DNA from: an uncultured Bacteroidales bacterium
GTDB taxonomy: Bacteria; Bacteroidota; Bacteroidia; Bacteroidales; Bacteroidaceae
DNA: 64,000 nucleotides
Direction: 5' to 3'
NCBI GenBank assembly: GCA_902801485.1
Contig: CADCIP010000004.1
Span: forward strand, 1-64,000
The position numbers and the translations under genes are program-made. Each line of letters begins with the position of its first letter. The stretch's first letter is position 1. The notes under the pieces were generated by a model that ran no database searches, had not been told where the DNA came from, and worked only from the letters and a program-made list of their open reading frames with translations. Shown here in pieces: positions 1 through 7,855 of this stretch.

Positions 1-113
1 ATAATGATTACCAGTGTGTTATAGTATTAACATCTTTTCGAATAATACACATATTTATTACAAAATGCTATTTGTCAAAACTATTGAGCGTCTGCCCTGA
101 AACGGAAAGCGAA

Positions 114-309
114 GGCTGAGGGCTGATGAAACCTGAAACCTGGAACCTGAACCATTAATAACGAAAACTCTCAATTCTCATCTTGATAAAGACCATAAGT
201 GCCCTCAGACTTCAGACGTCAGACATCATACTTCAGACATCATACATCAGACATCTTCCTTCTTCCATCATACATCTTACATCATACATCATACATCATA
301 CATCATACA
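114..309. repeat. Long degenerate heptamer tandem tract
   Basis: From 114 to 309 the sequence keeps a strict 7-nt register for 28 units while the unit itself drifts. It runs GGCTGAG, GGCTGAT, then GAAACCT twice and GGAACCT, then CTCAATT and CTCATCT (170-183), then fifteen TCAGACA/TCATACA-type units at 205-309. The units at 156-169 and 184-204 match poorly but do not break the phase. The tract ends at the stop codon (310-312) of the minus-strand gene that follows. Read in that gene's direction most units carry TGA, so a 7-nt period puts stops in all three frames. Bases 1-113 hold no gene or signal that I can support. Confidence 0.9.
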
Positions 310-1101
310 TCACTTTACCGCAACCTTTTTCCCATTCTGGATGTAAATGCCCTTCTTGAGTGAAGAACGAGGAGTAAAGAGTGAAGAATCTATTTTTCTG
401 CCACTGAGGTCGTAGAATATTTTGTCCGAAGGCTGAACAGAGGACTTCAATACACTTGTTACAATCTGTGCTGTTTTGTTGTAATCGGCTGTATTAAAGA
501 CAACTTCGCCATTCACTGTACAAGTTTTTAACTCCCAGATTCCTCCGGCAAACCATGGACCATACCCATCTATGAAACAAGTTAGAGTAGCTCCACCGAG
601 AATACCAACACCTTCAATCCAATCGTAATTAGAGTATGAAGGAAAGTCCTGCTTAAAAGAATCATAAGGACTATAATTGGTTACTTTCAAATAATCACCT
701 CGGTATTTGACAAGTCGCCTTTCATTGATTCTTACTTTAAACTCGCCCACCATGACATCTGTGCCTGATTCACTGGAGAAGTCGTATAGGAGAACCGGAG
801 TGGAGCTATCCGGGACAATAATAAATACGTTTCCCCCATCTTCTTCAGATATTGCCCCTTTGTATGAATGGTCAGAAGAACCGAATGGGTAATCGCTTGT
901 ATAATAAAGCTTCATACATTGACGAGAACCTATTATGGTGTCGCCTTCCAAACTGAATATTTCATTCCACACCTTGTCGTTATAATTGCGACCTTCATAA
1001 ACCCACACCTTGCCGTCTTGTACAAAAGGAAGAATCGTTTGACCCATGACACATGAATATGCCATCAAAACCATCATCACAGAAAAAATAAATCGTTTCA
1101 T
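310..1101 (-). CDS. Secreted protein with Bacteroidales sorting-type C-terminal tail
   Basis: A 263-aa protein of unknown function. Residues 1-20 are a signal peptide (MKRF, hydrophobic core, cut near VMG-Q), with no convincing lipobox. The body is rich in Tyr, Gly and Asp and probably beta-rich; I recognise no enzyme motif. The last 37 residues form the tail seen in many Prevotella secreted proteins, with FYDLSGRKI, a linker, then KKGIYIQNGKK. This resembles a shortened type IX secretion sorting domain, so surface export is inferred. The linker DSSLFTPRSSLK is encoded by four tandem heptamers (358-385). A near-consensus promoter lies at 1131-1161, so it is probably a single-gene transcript. 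The start ATG at 1101 follows that promoter at a normal distance. Confidence 0.8.
   Translation of the reverse strand: MKRFIFSVMMVLMAYSCVMGQTILPFVQDGKVWVYEGRNYNDKVWNEIFSLEGDTIIGSRQCMKLYYTSDYPFGSSDHSYKGAISEEDGGNVFIIVPDSSTPVLLYDFSSESGTDVMVGEFKVRINERRLVKYRGDYLKVTNYSPYDSFKQDFPSYSNYDWIEGVGILGGATLTCFIDGYGPWFAGGIWELKTCTVNGEVVFNTADYNKTAQIVTSVLKSSVQPSDKIFYDLSGRKIDSSLFTPRSSLKKGIYIQNGKKVAVK
358..385. repeat. Four heptamers inside the tail-linker codons
   Basis: Plus-strand units GAGTGAA, GAACGAG, GAGTAAA and GAGTGAA lie end to end inside the coding sequence at 310-1101. They encode the stretch between GRKI and KKGIYI. GAGTAAA also occurs in the murE-mraY spacer (57686-57692). The strand used in the gene's sense direction is the one free of stop codons. 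Confidence 0.85.
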
Positions 1102-1130
1102 AGTTCCAATACTTACTGGGTTTCTAATTG

Positions 1131-1161
1131 CAAAGTTACCATTTCTTTCGGTAATAGCAAA
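1131..1161 (-). promoter_or_regulatory. Bacteroidota-type promoter
   Basis: On the minus strand the -7 box TAACTTTG (1131-1138) is preceded by TTTG (1158-1161) with a 19-nt spacer. This matches the known Bacteroidota consensus TTTG-N19-21-TAnnTTTG. It is placed to drive the secreted-protein gene that starts at 1101. Confidence 0.8.
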
Positions 1162-1179
1162 ATCTATGAATAATAATTA

Positions 1180-1254
1180 TTATTCTATCGAATAGGATGG
1201 CAGTACTAAACACATGCTCATTAAAAGAGCAAATAAGAAATTTTTTGTTTTCAT
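1180..1254 (-). pseudogene. Signal-peptide stub, remnant of a secreted-protein gene
   Basis: The minus strand encodes a 24-residue frame beginning MKTKNFLFALLMSMCL and ending PSYSIE before TAA (1180-1182). It is a complete signal peptide (Lys-rich n-region, hydrophobic core, Ser/Tyr c-region) with nothing after it. A -7 box (TACCTTTG, 1289-1296) lies about 35 nt upstream, so promoter and start survive while the mature protein is gone. I read it as a gene cut short by deletion or an early stop. A real 24-aa peptide cannot be excluded. Confidence 0.55.
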
Positions 1255-1288
1255 GTTTTTAGCTTATTGAAAATAATTATTGTCGCTG

Positions 1289-1296
1289 CAAAGGTA
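1289..1296 (-). promoter_or_regulatory. Putative -7 box for the stub
   Basis: TACCTTTG on the minus strand fits TAnnTTTG. No clear -33 TTTG at the usual spacing was seen. It sits just upstream of the start at 1254. Confidence 0.5.
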
Positions 1297-1352
1297 CGGG
1301 TATTAATATATTTCTTCCAAATAATTACGATATTAACAATTTATTAATAGAA

Positions 1353-1395
1353 AACCGTTTAAAATCCAGCAAAACACACTGAATTTTAAACGGTT
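1353..1395. terminator. Strong inverted repeat downstream of the GT2 gene
   Basis: Two 13-nt arms (AACCGTTTAAAAT and its complement) form a perfect stem that extends through CAG/CTG with single unpaired bases, around a short A/C-rich loop. It lies about 190 nt beyond the stop of the minus-strand glycosyltransferase gene. The bases that follow on the minus strand (TTTTCTATT) are only weakly U-rich, so terminator function is likely but not certain. Confidence 0.55.
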
Positions 1396-1585
1396 AATTT
1401 ACACACCTCTATTGAGTTTGGGGTATTAATTTGTATTTACAGGTATAATAAAGTGACCTTAATGGGGTTAAGATTGCTTGATATATTGCCTAAGAGATGT
1501 GTTTATCTACAACAGGTTCTAGCATTACACAGTATCAGATTTTTGTGCAACTCTGTGCATTCTATAAGGATAAATAACTGTTAAT
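1396..1585. other. Gene-free stretch
   Basis: Nothing recognisable: AT-rich sequence with no open frame of note, no tRNA-like fold and no promoter box that stands out. It separates the inverted repeat at 1353-1395 from the stop codon of the glycosyltransferase gene. Confidence 0.6.
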
Positions 1586-2437
1586 TTAATCTTTACTCTG
1601 AGCAGCTAAGCCCACCCTTTTACGTAGTTCCTCCTGCCTGTCAACGTACATATTATATAATAATCGGCCGTTACGTTCGCTCTGTTCACGGGTAAACTCG
1701 TTGTTATAAAGACGCATGCCACCAGCTGTGAGACTGTGGAATCCTGCATTGTACCAGCCTACTTTCAGTCCGGAGAGCCAGGCCCGGGCACAAAGTTCGT
1801 AGTCATCGAACTGAAACGGAGCAAAATTGAAGTTGATGTGACGCAGATGGCGTTTGAAAAGATTTCGATTAAGCCACATTGGAGCACGGTTGACTGCTGT
1901 GACGAAACAGAAGTCGCCAACAGCCTGCGATGAGCCTCCGTGTGCCCACTGGCGTTCGGCAACGAATTCCAGTTCTAAACCGCTCTTGCCACCAAGGATC
2001 ACCATATCAGGATGTAGTTTAAATAAACTGACGGCACGCTCCACCCAATCGATGCCATCAAAATCGTCATCATCCTGCATCAGAGCAACGTATTGACCGT
2101 TAGCCAGACGGATTGCCTTATCATAGGTGACGTTCTCGAACAAATCGTTAGCTCGCAGAAGAAACTCGTTTGTTCCTGTCAATGCTGCCACAAGTCGCCT
2201 TGTATGTTCTGGCATTGAGCCATCATCAATAACAATAATCTCCGAATCTTCATACTGTCGCAACTTGGGCAGCACATGACATATTTGCAGACTCTTGTTG
2301 TGCGATTGCAGGATAAACGTTACTTTTGGCTTTTTACGATAGCCTTTTGCCACCCACATGGCATGACATTTCTTCTGCTGAGCAATTCCTGTCCGTTTCT
2401 GCAAGGCAAGTTTTATCTTTTCAAATAGCAGTCCCAT
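1586..2437 (-). CDS. Family 2 glycosyltransferase
   Basis: A 283-aa GT-A fold glycosyltransferase, cytoplasmic or membrane-peripheral, expected to move a sugar from an NDP-sugar to a glycan or lipid carrier. The fold is shown by the N-terminal strand KVTFILQSHN, the nucleotide-binding IVIDDGS (DDGS at about 71-74) and the metal-binding cluster DDDD (about 122-125) after YVALMQ. I chose ATG 2437 (MGLLFEKIK) rather than the ATG at 2497, because the longer start would overlap the end of the neighbouring mini-gene (stop at 2448). The added 20 residues also do not look like part of the fold. Acceptor and sugar cannot be told from sequence. No capsule or LPS genes stand beside it; its neighbours are eroded genes. 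Confidence 0.8.
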   Translation of the reverse strand: MGLLFEKIKLALQKRTGIAQQKKCHAMWVAKGYRKKPKVTFILQSHNKSLQICHVLPKLRQYEDSEIIVIDDGSMPEHTRRLVAALTGTNEFLLRANDLFENVTYDKAIRLANGQYVALMQDDDDFDGIDWVERAVSLFKLHPDMVILGGKSGLELEFVAERQWAHGGSSQAVGDFCFVTAVNRAPMWLNRNLFKRHLRHINFNFAPFQFDDYELCARAWLSGLKVGWYNAGFHSLTAGGMRLYNNEFTREQSERNGRLLYNMYVDRQEELRKRVGLAAQSKD

Positions 2438-2447
2438 TTGAAATTTG

Positions 2448-2663
2448 TTATTTGGAAATAACAATTCGTTTTGTCTCAATTTCTTTTCCGTTGGCATTTA
2501 AAGAACATAGGAAAATGCCATTTCCTAATTCTTGACTATATGCTGTAACGCTTGTCATGCCAGAAGTAACAGGTATTTGTTTAAGCATCTTTCCTTGCAG
2601 GTCATAGATACAATTAGTACTAAACATGAAGACACCAAATAATAATAATAATAATTTTCTCAT
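2448..2663 (-). CDS. Signal peptide fused directly to a type IX-like sorting tail
   Basis: A 71-aa product with only two parts. Residues 1-17 are a signal peptide (MRKLLLLLFGVFMFSTN). At once follows IYDLQGKMLKQIPV...GIFLCSLNANGKEIETKRIVISK, a fairly complete T9SS type-A-like C-terminal domain of about 50 residues. A normal cargo protein would have hundreds of residues between them, so an internal deletion that kept the reading frame is the simplest explanation. The start ATG at 2663 is preceded by a -7 box at 2694-2701. It may still be expressed as a minimal exported domain; I cannot say whether it does anything. Confidence 0.6.
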   Translation of the reverse strand: MRKLLLLLFGVFMFSTNCIYDLQGKMLKQIPVTSGMTSVTAYSQELGNGIFLCSLNANGKEIETKRIVISK

Positions 2664-2693
2664 AATATTTAACAATAAAAATTAATTCGCTTG

Positions 2694-2701
2694 CAAAATT
2701 A
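2694..2701 (-). promoter_or_regulatory. Putative -7 box
   Basis: TAATTTTG on the minus strand. A TTTG at 2725-2728 lies upstream with a 23-nt spacer, longer than the consensus. It is positioned for the mini-gene at 2663 and possibly the glycosyltransferase behind it. Confidence 0.5.
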
Positions 2702-2825
2702 TGAGATTAGGAGAATGCCTCCAACAAAAAGTGGAATGAGGAATTAACCAAAAATTAACCACTGGTTAATAATTGGAAATCAAACAGTTACCTGTAAAAC
2801 TTAATCGAGATTTAACCGAAAGTAT

Positions 2826-4380
2826 CTAAATTATCTTTGAAAATTCCTTTGCTAAGTCCTTTGAACTTCCTCTTTTGTTGAAGAGATTTGCAAGGATTGC
2901 TGTGCTAATTTTGGATATATAAGGTGGTGTTACGCTAAGCACATTAGCAATTTCCCCCGCTTTTAGATGCATCCTGAGCAACATACTTACTTTGTATTCT
3001 ACAGATTCTATCTTTAATTTGGAGTGTAGAAAATCGTCAAACCCGGGAAAATATTCGCATATCAACTGCTGTATGATAATCCAGTCGTTCTCTTGAAATG
3101 TCTGTCCTTTATAGGCCATACTTCTTATTATCTGATATTTGGACGATAGAAGCAGATCATTTTCTGCTTTTTCTGCACCAAAATAAACTAACTTCCCGTA
3201 TTTTCCCAATTTTTGCTCTAATTGTTTAATTCTCGTTTCTTTTTCTGTAATTGTATTTTTGTTGGAAAAACTGTTCTGTTGAAGTATTGCTAATTCTTCT
3301 CTGGTAGAGGTTAACTCTGATGACATTTGCTTTAGATTCTCTATTACGTTTTTTCTGGCAATATAAAGCCATGATGCAATAAGACTGATTACAAGAAGAA
3401 TGATAAAGCAAACCAAGAGCTTTCTATTTGCTTGGGTCGCCTTTTCTTTCTCTTTGTATGCTTCTTCTTGGTAGCGCGCGTAGTCATACATGGCTTGCAT
3501 CCGCTCCACTTCTTCGGTAGCCTTCTGCGCATGCATGGAGTCATTCATAGCATAGGCATAATGATAGTACTTGGCAGCGGAATCCGGGATATGGCGTTGC
3601 TCATATACCATAGCAAGGCCAAGTGTTCCGGCATTCTGGTTGTTAAAGTCTTTTCCGTATTCCAATTCTTTCCTGAACCAATATTCTGCGGAATCGAGTT
3701 GAGTGGAAACAATAGACAATCTCCCCTTACAATAGTAATAGAATTCCTTTCCTTCTATTGCATCCTTGTTTTTATTGATATAGCCAGAACGAGATTCATA
3801 TATTGATATATACCTTCTTGCTTTCTCGTATTCACCCAAGTTAATGAGAATATGTAAAATGTTTCCTAATGAAATTGTAGCATGTGTAGTGTAACCATAT
3901 TGAGAAAACTTAGATGCCACGTTATCTATGACACATACAGCTGAATCCAACATTTTTATTTCACTATATGCAACACCCTGTTTTTCATTTGATATCAGAG
4001 CCGCAAGAGTATCTTTGGCAATCCATGCAAATTCCTCTGCTTGTTTATCACTCTCTAATTGTTGTCTGTAGAGTCCTTGGTCATAGAATATCTGGGCCAT
4101 TTGGGCATAGACTCTGCTTAGCTGATTATAATCACAATCTTTTTGGGTTGTATCGACACATTCGATGGCCTCATGATAGCATTGAAGAGCCATGGGAGCC
4201 TCATGACTTTCGTAATAGGCACGGCCTAACAAGTAGTGTGCCAGTAGTTGGTCGTTAGGTTTACCGTGCTTATCAAAGAAGTTGACGTAAGGCTTTACGT
4301 CCTGAACGGAGAATGATAAATCGCTACGGTTGCATTGATTGATGCTGTCAAGACCACGACGCTATCATCACTCTTTTCAT
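2826..4380 (-). pseudogene. 5'-truncated TPR membrane regulator with C-terminal HTH
   Basis: The open frame ends at 2826 and includes TPR-like helices, one membrane segment (about 1080-1120 nt into the frame, LLVCFIILLVISLIASWLYIA), a coiled coil, and a C-terminal helix-turn-helix region (LKAGEIANVLSVTPPYISK). This is the layout of Bacteroidota TPR-TM-HTH regulators. The first usable codon in frame is a TTG at 4232, but family-like sequence (SDLSF...YVNFFDKHGKPNDQLLA) continues upstream in frame to a TAG at 4362-4364 with no start. A promoter box (4427-4434) and an ATG at 4380 (MKRVMIASWS, then TGA) survive in another frame. The signal peptide and first TPRs, roughly 70-80 residues, are missing. 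I infer a deletion plus frameshift. Confidence 0.65.
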
Positions 4381-4426
4381 ACTTGTATATTCAAAACCAA
4401 AATATAGTCATTTCGTATCTCGATGG

Positions 4427-4434
4427 CAAAATTA
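4427..4434 (-). promoter_or_regulatory. Putative -7 box of the truncated regulator
   Basis: TAATTTTG on the minus strand, about 47 nt before the ATG at 4380. No -33 TTTG at 19-21 nt. It shows that the promoter region outlived the 5' coding part. Confidence 0.5.
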
Positions 4435-4565
4435 CAACTTTTCACCCAATCCCACAAGAAAAAGCGGTAATAACAATTAATTGATAGAATTTCGGAATAA
4501 CAGACTGTTCTTTAAGTACTTGAATAGGGTTACCTGAAATTTCAGAGGTAACAATATTTGTTCTT

Positions 4566-5519
4566 TTATCCTCCAAGAAAGAAGAGGCTGACACCTACAA
4601 CAGAGATAATGGCTCCAATGACAGCGCGCCAGGTAATCTTCTCGTGGAAAAGCCAATACGACGGGAGCAGGATTATGATGGGCGTCATTGCCATCAGAGT
4701 GGATGCGATTCCTGCGGCTGTGTACTGAACAGCCATCAGAGAAAAGCCTACACCCACGAAGGGGCCAAAGATAGTTGTAGCTGTAGCTACGGACAAGCCT
4801 TTCTTATCGTGAAAAACAGAACGAAGAGAAACCTCTCCACGTCCCCCGCCAAGAGAAGGGGCCTTTTTTTTACGAAGACTTAACAACAAAGAGAAGCCTA
4901 TGACACCGGCTATGCAACGATAGAAGTTGGCGCTGAAAGGAACAAGCCACGCGGGCATTCCGTCTGTTACTTGGTAATGGTCCATACCTATTTTGCTTAG
5001 CACAAGTCCTATTCCCTGACACATGGCAGCAGCAATGGCAAAAAGCACGCCATTAAGCGGCAGGCGAAGCGACACCTTGTGATGCTCGCCTCTTCCAAGC
5101 ACGGAAATGCTAATACCGGACAGCGTTACCAGCATAGCCACTATACTCATCTTTGTCATCTGCTGTCCTAATGTTACCCATGCCATCAATGCAGCAGAAA
5201 GCGGAGCCAACGTCATGAACAACTGGCCGAAACGAGAACCAATGATGATGTAGCATTGAAACAGGCAGAAGTCGCCAATCACATATCCCACGACTCCCGA
5301 AAGCAGCATCCACCCTATTGCCTCGGGAGAAGCGCTTAAAGGTAGCATACCACCTGTTACCACACCAAACAGTACCAGTGAAAACAGGAGTGCCAGCGAC
5401 ATACGTAATACGTTCAGCGTCAGGTTACCCATACGCTTGCTACCAAATTCACTCAGCAGGGCAGTCGCCGTCCACGAGAATGCCACACCTATGGAAATAA
5501 GTTCACCTAAATAAGTCAT
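4566..5519 (-). CDS. EamA/DMT-family transporter
   Basis: A 317-aa inner-membrane protein with about ten hydrophobic helices arranged as two EamA repeats of five (first from TYLGELISIGVAFSWTATALL, second from GVLFAIAAAMCQGIGLVLSKIG). The family exports metabolites such as amino acids or purine derivatives; the substrate here is unknown. The second repeat holds a short basic loop (KKKAPSLGGGRGE) between helices. Last gene of the minus-strand group 9214-4566. The 36-nt spacer from the preceding gene consists of heptamers (5520-5554), and the ATG at 5519 follows that tract directly. Confidence 0.85.
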   Translation of the reverse strand: MTYLGELISIGVAFSWTATALLSEFGSKRMGNLTLNVLRMSLALLFSLVLFGVVTGGMLPLSASPEAIGWMLLSGVVGYVIGDFCLFQCYIIIGSRFGQLFMTLAPLSAALMAWVTLGQQMTKMSIVAMLVTLSGISISVLGRGEHHKVSLRLPLNGVLFAIAAAMCQGIGLVLSKIGMDHYQVTDGMPAWLVPFSANFYRCIAGVIGFSLLLSLRKKKAPSLGGGRGEVSLRSVFHDKKGLSVATATTIFGPFVGVGFSLMAVQYTAAGIASTLMAMTPIIILLPSYWLFHEKITWRAVIGAIISVVGVSLFFLGG

Positions 5520-5554
5520 GAGAATTGAGAATTGAAAATTGGAACTGGGAGATG
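5520..5554. repeat. Heptamer spacer between two minus-strand genes
   Basis: Plus-strand units GAGAATT, GAGAATT, GAAAATT, GGAACTG and GGAGATG fill the entire gap between the stop codon of the helix-hairpin-helix gene (5556) and the ATG of the EamA gene (5519). Here the sense (minus) strand units are free of stop codons, unlike most other tracts. Confidence 0.85.
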
Positions 5555-5555
5555 G

Positions 5556-6497
5556 TTAGAATTCAAGATATGGTTGGAGTTTCTCGATCTTAAGTGGGGT
5601 AAAGCCTTCTAAGCCCTTTAAATCCTCTATACCTTTTATATTACCAAACGCCTTACGATACTCCACCATGGCACGAGCCTGATAGAAAGAGATATAAGGA
5701 TGGTTCATCAGGCGTTGCAAAGACAGTTTGTTCACGTTCAGTTTTCTTGTAGGAACATCAGGAGAAACCCAGACCCATTGCAACACAGAATCGGGCAATT
5801 CGCAGGCCTCCATTACTTGTTCCGCATTCTGGAAACCTCCCAATTTCCTTCGGTACTCCACAATCTTATTTGCCCTGTATGTGCCGATGCCAGGAATACG
5901 CATAAGCTCTGTAGTATCTGCCTTATTGATATCAACCTGCGTAAACACGTCGAACTTACGTGGGCGTATTGACATTGTATCTGCTTTCTGGGAAGCAACA
6001 GGTATCTCGGTAACATGAGCCGCCGGAACACTCTTTTCAGGCAAGGAGGAACGCTTGTCCCTCTCATCGATATACTGGAACTGACGGGCAACCCTAATCT
6101 GTGGTCCTAAGCGTTCCCACAACTCATACGTCATACCAGGTAAGCGTTTGAAATCCTCTGGGGTGTGATACCTGCCATGTTTGGCTCTGTACTTATATAT
6201 GGCACGTACCTGCCAAGGAGCCAAGCCCAATTTTAAGAGCGCAGTGCTGTCGGCTGTATTTGGGTCGAAAGGAAAGGTCTCTACCTTCTCCTCGGCGACA
6301 GCATAATTGGCAGAACGGGAAGGATTCGTTTGCTTCTTAGCATAAGAAGTGGTCGGGAGTTCTTTCTCCGGCCCTGATTTTTCTTTAGGCTCATACCAAG
6401 ACCAGATGAAAGAACCAATGACAACAATGATGATGATCCACTCCAGAAAGAGAAGGCCCCTACGAGCCGAATTAGAAAGGAATGGAATACGTTTCAT
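5556..6497 (-). CDS. Helix-hairpin-helix (ComEA-like) membrane-anchored protein
   Basis: A 313-aa protein with an N-terminal membrane anchor (LEWIIIIVVIGSFIWSW, about residues 18-34), a charged spacer, and repeated helix-hairpin-helix units. These are FDPNTADSTALLKLGLAPWQVRAI (about 78-100), DINKADTTELMRIPGIGTYRANKIVEYR (about 190-217) and LNVNKLSLQRLMNHPYISFYQARAMVEYR (about 252-280). HhH motifs bind the DNA backbone without sequence preference. ComEA-type proteins act in DNA uptake, but Bacteroidota versions are mostly uncharacterised. The start overlaps the stop of the upstream symporter gene by 4 nt (ATGA), which points to translational coupling. Confidence 0.8.
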   Translation of the reverse strand: MKRIPFLSNSARRGLLFLEWIIIIVVIGSFIWSWYEPKEKSGPEKELPTTSYAKKQTNPSRSANYAVAEEKVETFPFDPNTADSTALLKLGLAPWQVRAIYKYRAKHGRYHTPEDFKRLPGMTYELWERLGPQIRVARQFQYIDERDKRSSLPEKSVPAAHVTEIPVASQKADTMSIRPRKFDVFTQVDINKADTTELMRIPGIGTYRANKIVEYRRKLGGFQNAEQVMEACELPDSVLQWVWVSPDVPTRKLNVNKLSLQRLMNHPYISFYQARAMVEYRKAFGNIKGIEDLKGLEGFTPLKIEKLQPYLEF

Positions 6498-7852
6498 CCT
6501 AACAGTTCATTAATAAAGATGAGTGCGATGGCAACAGGAACCACGTAACGGATGAGGAACACATAAACGCGGAACAGGCGGAAGGGAACGGTTCCCTCAT
6601 TGGTCAGTTCGTTGTAAACCAGTTTCCTGTCGAGATACCAACCTGTAAAGAGACAGATGATAAGACCTCCGGCAGGCATAATAATCTTGGAAGCGCAGAA
6701 ATCAAAAAGGTCAAAGATGGTGAGACCGCATACTGTAACATCGCTTAGCACACCGAACGACAGGCTACACAACACACCTAAAGCCATGCAACAGACAGAA
6801 ACCCATGCAGAAGCTTTTTTTCTGGGAAGCCGCAAAGACTCTATGACGTAGGCCGTTACCGATTCGTGCAAAGACATGGCACTGGTCAGCGCAGCCAAAA
6901 GCAGGAGCAGATAGAACAGACCAGAGAACAGATAACCCAACAAAGGTACACTTTGGTGGAAGGCCATATTAAAAACATACGGGAGGGTTACAAACACCAA
7001 CCCCGGGCCTTCGTCAGGATTCACACCTTCGACACTGAAAACGGCAGGGAAAATGATAAAACCACTTAGGACAGCTACAAAGGTATCTATGGAGCAAACA
7101 CTGAAAGCTGTCTTTACCAATTTTGTATCAGACGTAAAATAAGAAGCGTAAGTACACAGGCAGCCCATCGCCAGACTCAGCGAGAAGAACGCTTGCCCCA
7201 TGGCGCTTAGGACTACGCTGGCAGTCACTTTGCTGAAGTCAGGTTTCAACAGGAACCGCAATCCTGTTCCCGCACCTGGCATTCCAAACGAGCACACCAC
7301 CAGAACACAGATAATCAGCAGCAGTAAAGGCATCATAATTTTCGAGAAACGCTCTATGCCCGATTGTACTCCACGCGCAATTACCAGGTGCGTCATCAAC
7401 ATAAATACAGCAGCATATATAACAGGCATATAGGGGTCGGAGACAAAAGACGAGAAGTAGGCCAAATAGTCCTGACTCTCCAACAAACCTCCTTTCAGGG
7501 ACTGTACCAGATAATAAAGCGTCCATCCGCTGATGACAGTGTAATAAGACAGGATGAGGAAAGCAACAAAGACACCCGAAACACCCTGTATTCGCCACCA
7601 TTTGCCAGGAGCTAATTTAGAGAAAGCCGTAATGGTATTGGCGTGTGTATGCCTGCCAATCAGGAATTCGCTCATCATAACCGGGACACCTACAGCCAGA
7701 ACACATATCAGATAGATAAGGATAAAAGCAGCACCACCATTGTTGCCTACCTCTGTGGGAAAGCGCCACACATTTCCCAAACCCACGGCACTGCCGGCAG
7801 CAGCCAACACAACACCCAACTTACTGGTAAAATTCTTTCTAGTTTCTGTCAT
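6494..7852 (-). CDS. Sodium-dependent NSS-family symporter (copy 1)
   Basis: A 452-aa inner-membrane protein of the neurotransmitter:sodium symporter (SNF, LeuT-like) family, which uses the Na+ gradient to import amino acids or related amines. The diagnostic helix 1 motif GLGNVWRFPTEVGNNGG is at about residues 24-40, and about eleven hydrophobic helices follow. It is a clear paralogue of the gene just upstream (same length, same motif order), so this is a tandem duplication. It starts 3 nt after the upstream stop and overlaps the next gene by 4 nt. Which amino acid is carried cannot be read from sequence. Confidence 0.9.
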   Translation of the reverse strand: MTETRKNFTSKLGVVLAAAGSAVGLGNVWRFPTEVGNNGGAAFILIYLICVLAVGVPVMMSEFLIGRHTHANTITAFSKLAPGKWWRIQGVSGVFVAFLILSYYTVISGWTLYYLVQSLKGGLLESQDYLAYFSSFVSDPYMPVIYAAVFMLMTHLVIARGVQSGIERFSKIMMPLLLLIICVLVVCSFGMPGAGTGLRFLLKPDFSKVTASVVLSAMGQAFFSLSLAMGCLCTYASYFTSDTKLVKTAFSVCSIDTFVAVLSGFIIFPAVFSVEGVNPDEGPGLVFVTLPYVFNMAFHQSVPLLGYLFSGLFYLLLLLAALTSAMSLHESVTAYVIESLRLPRKKASAWVSVCCMALGVLCSLSFGVLSDVTVCGLTIFDLFDFCASKIIMPAGGLIICLFTGWYLDRKLVYNELTNEGTVPFRLFRVYVFLIRYVVPVAIALIFINELLG

Positions 7853-7855
7853 TAC

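Noticed and set aside
114-309. Possible CRISPR array
   Set aside because: Units are 7 bp and directly tandem with no spacers between them; no cas genes nearby.
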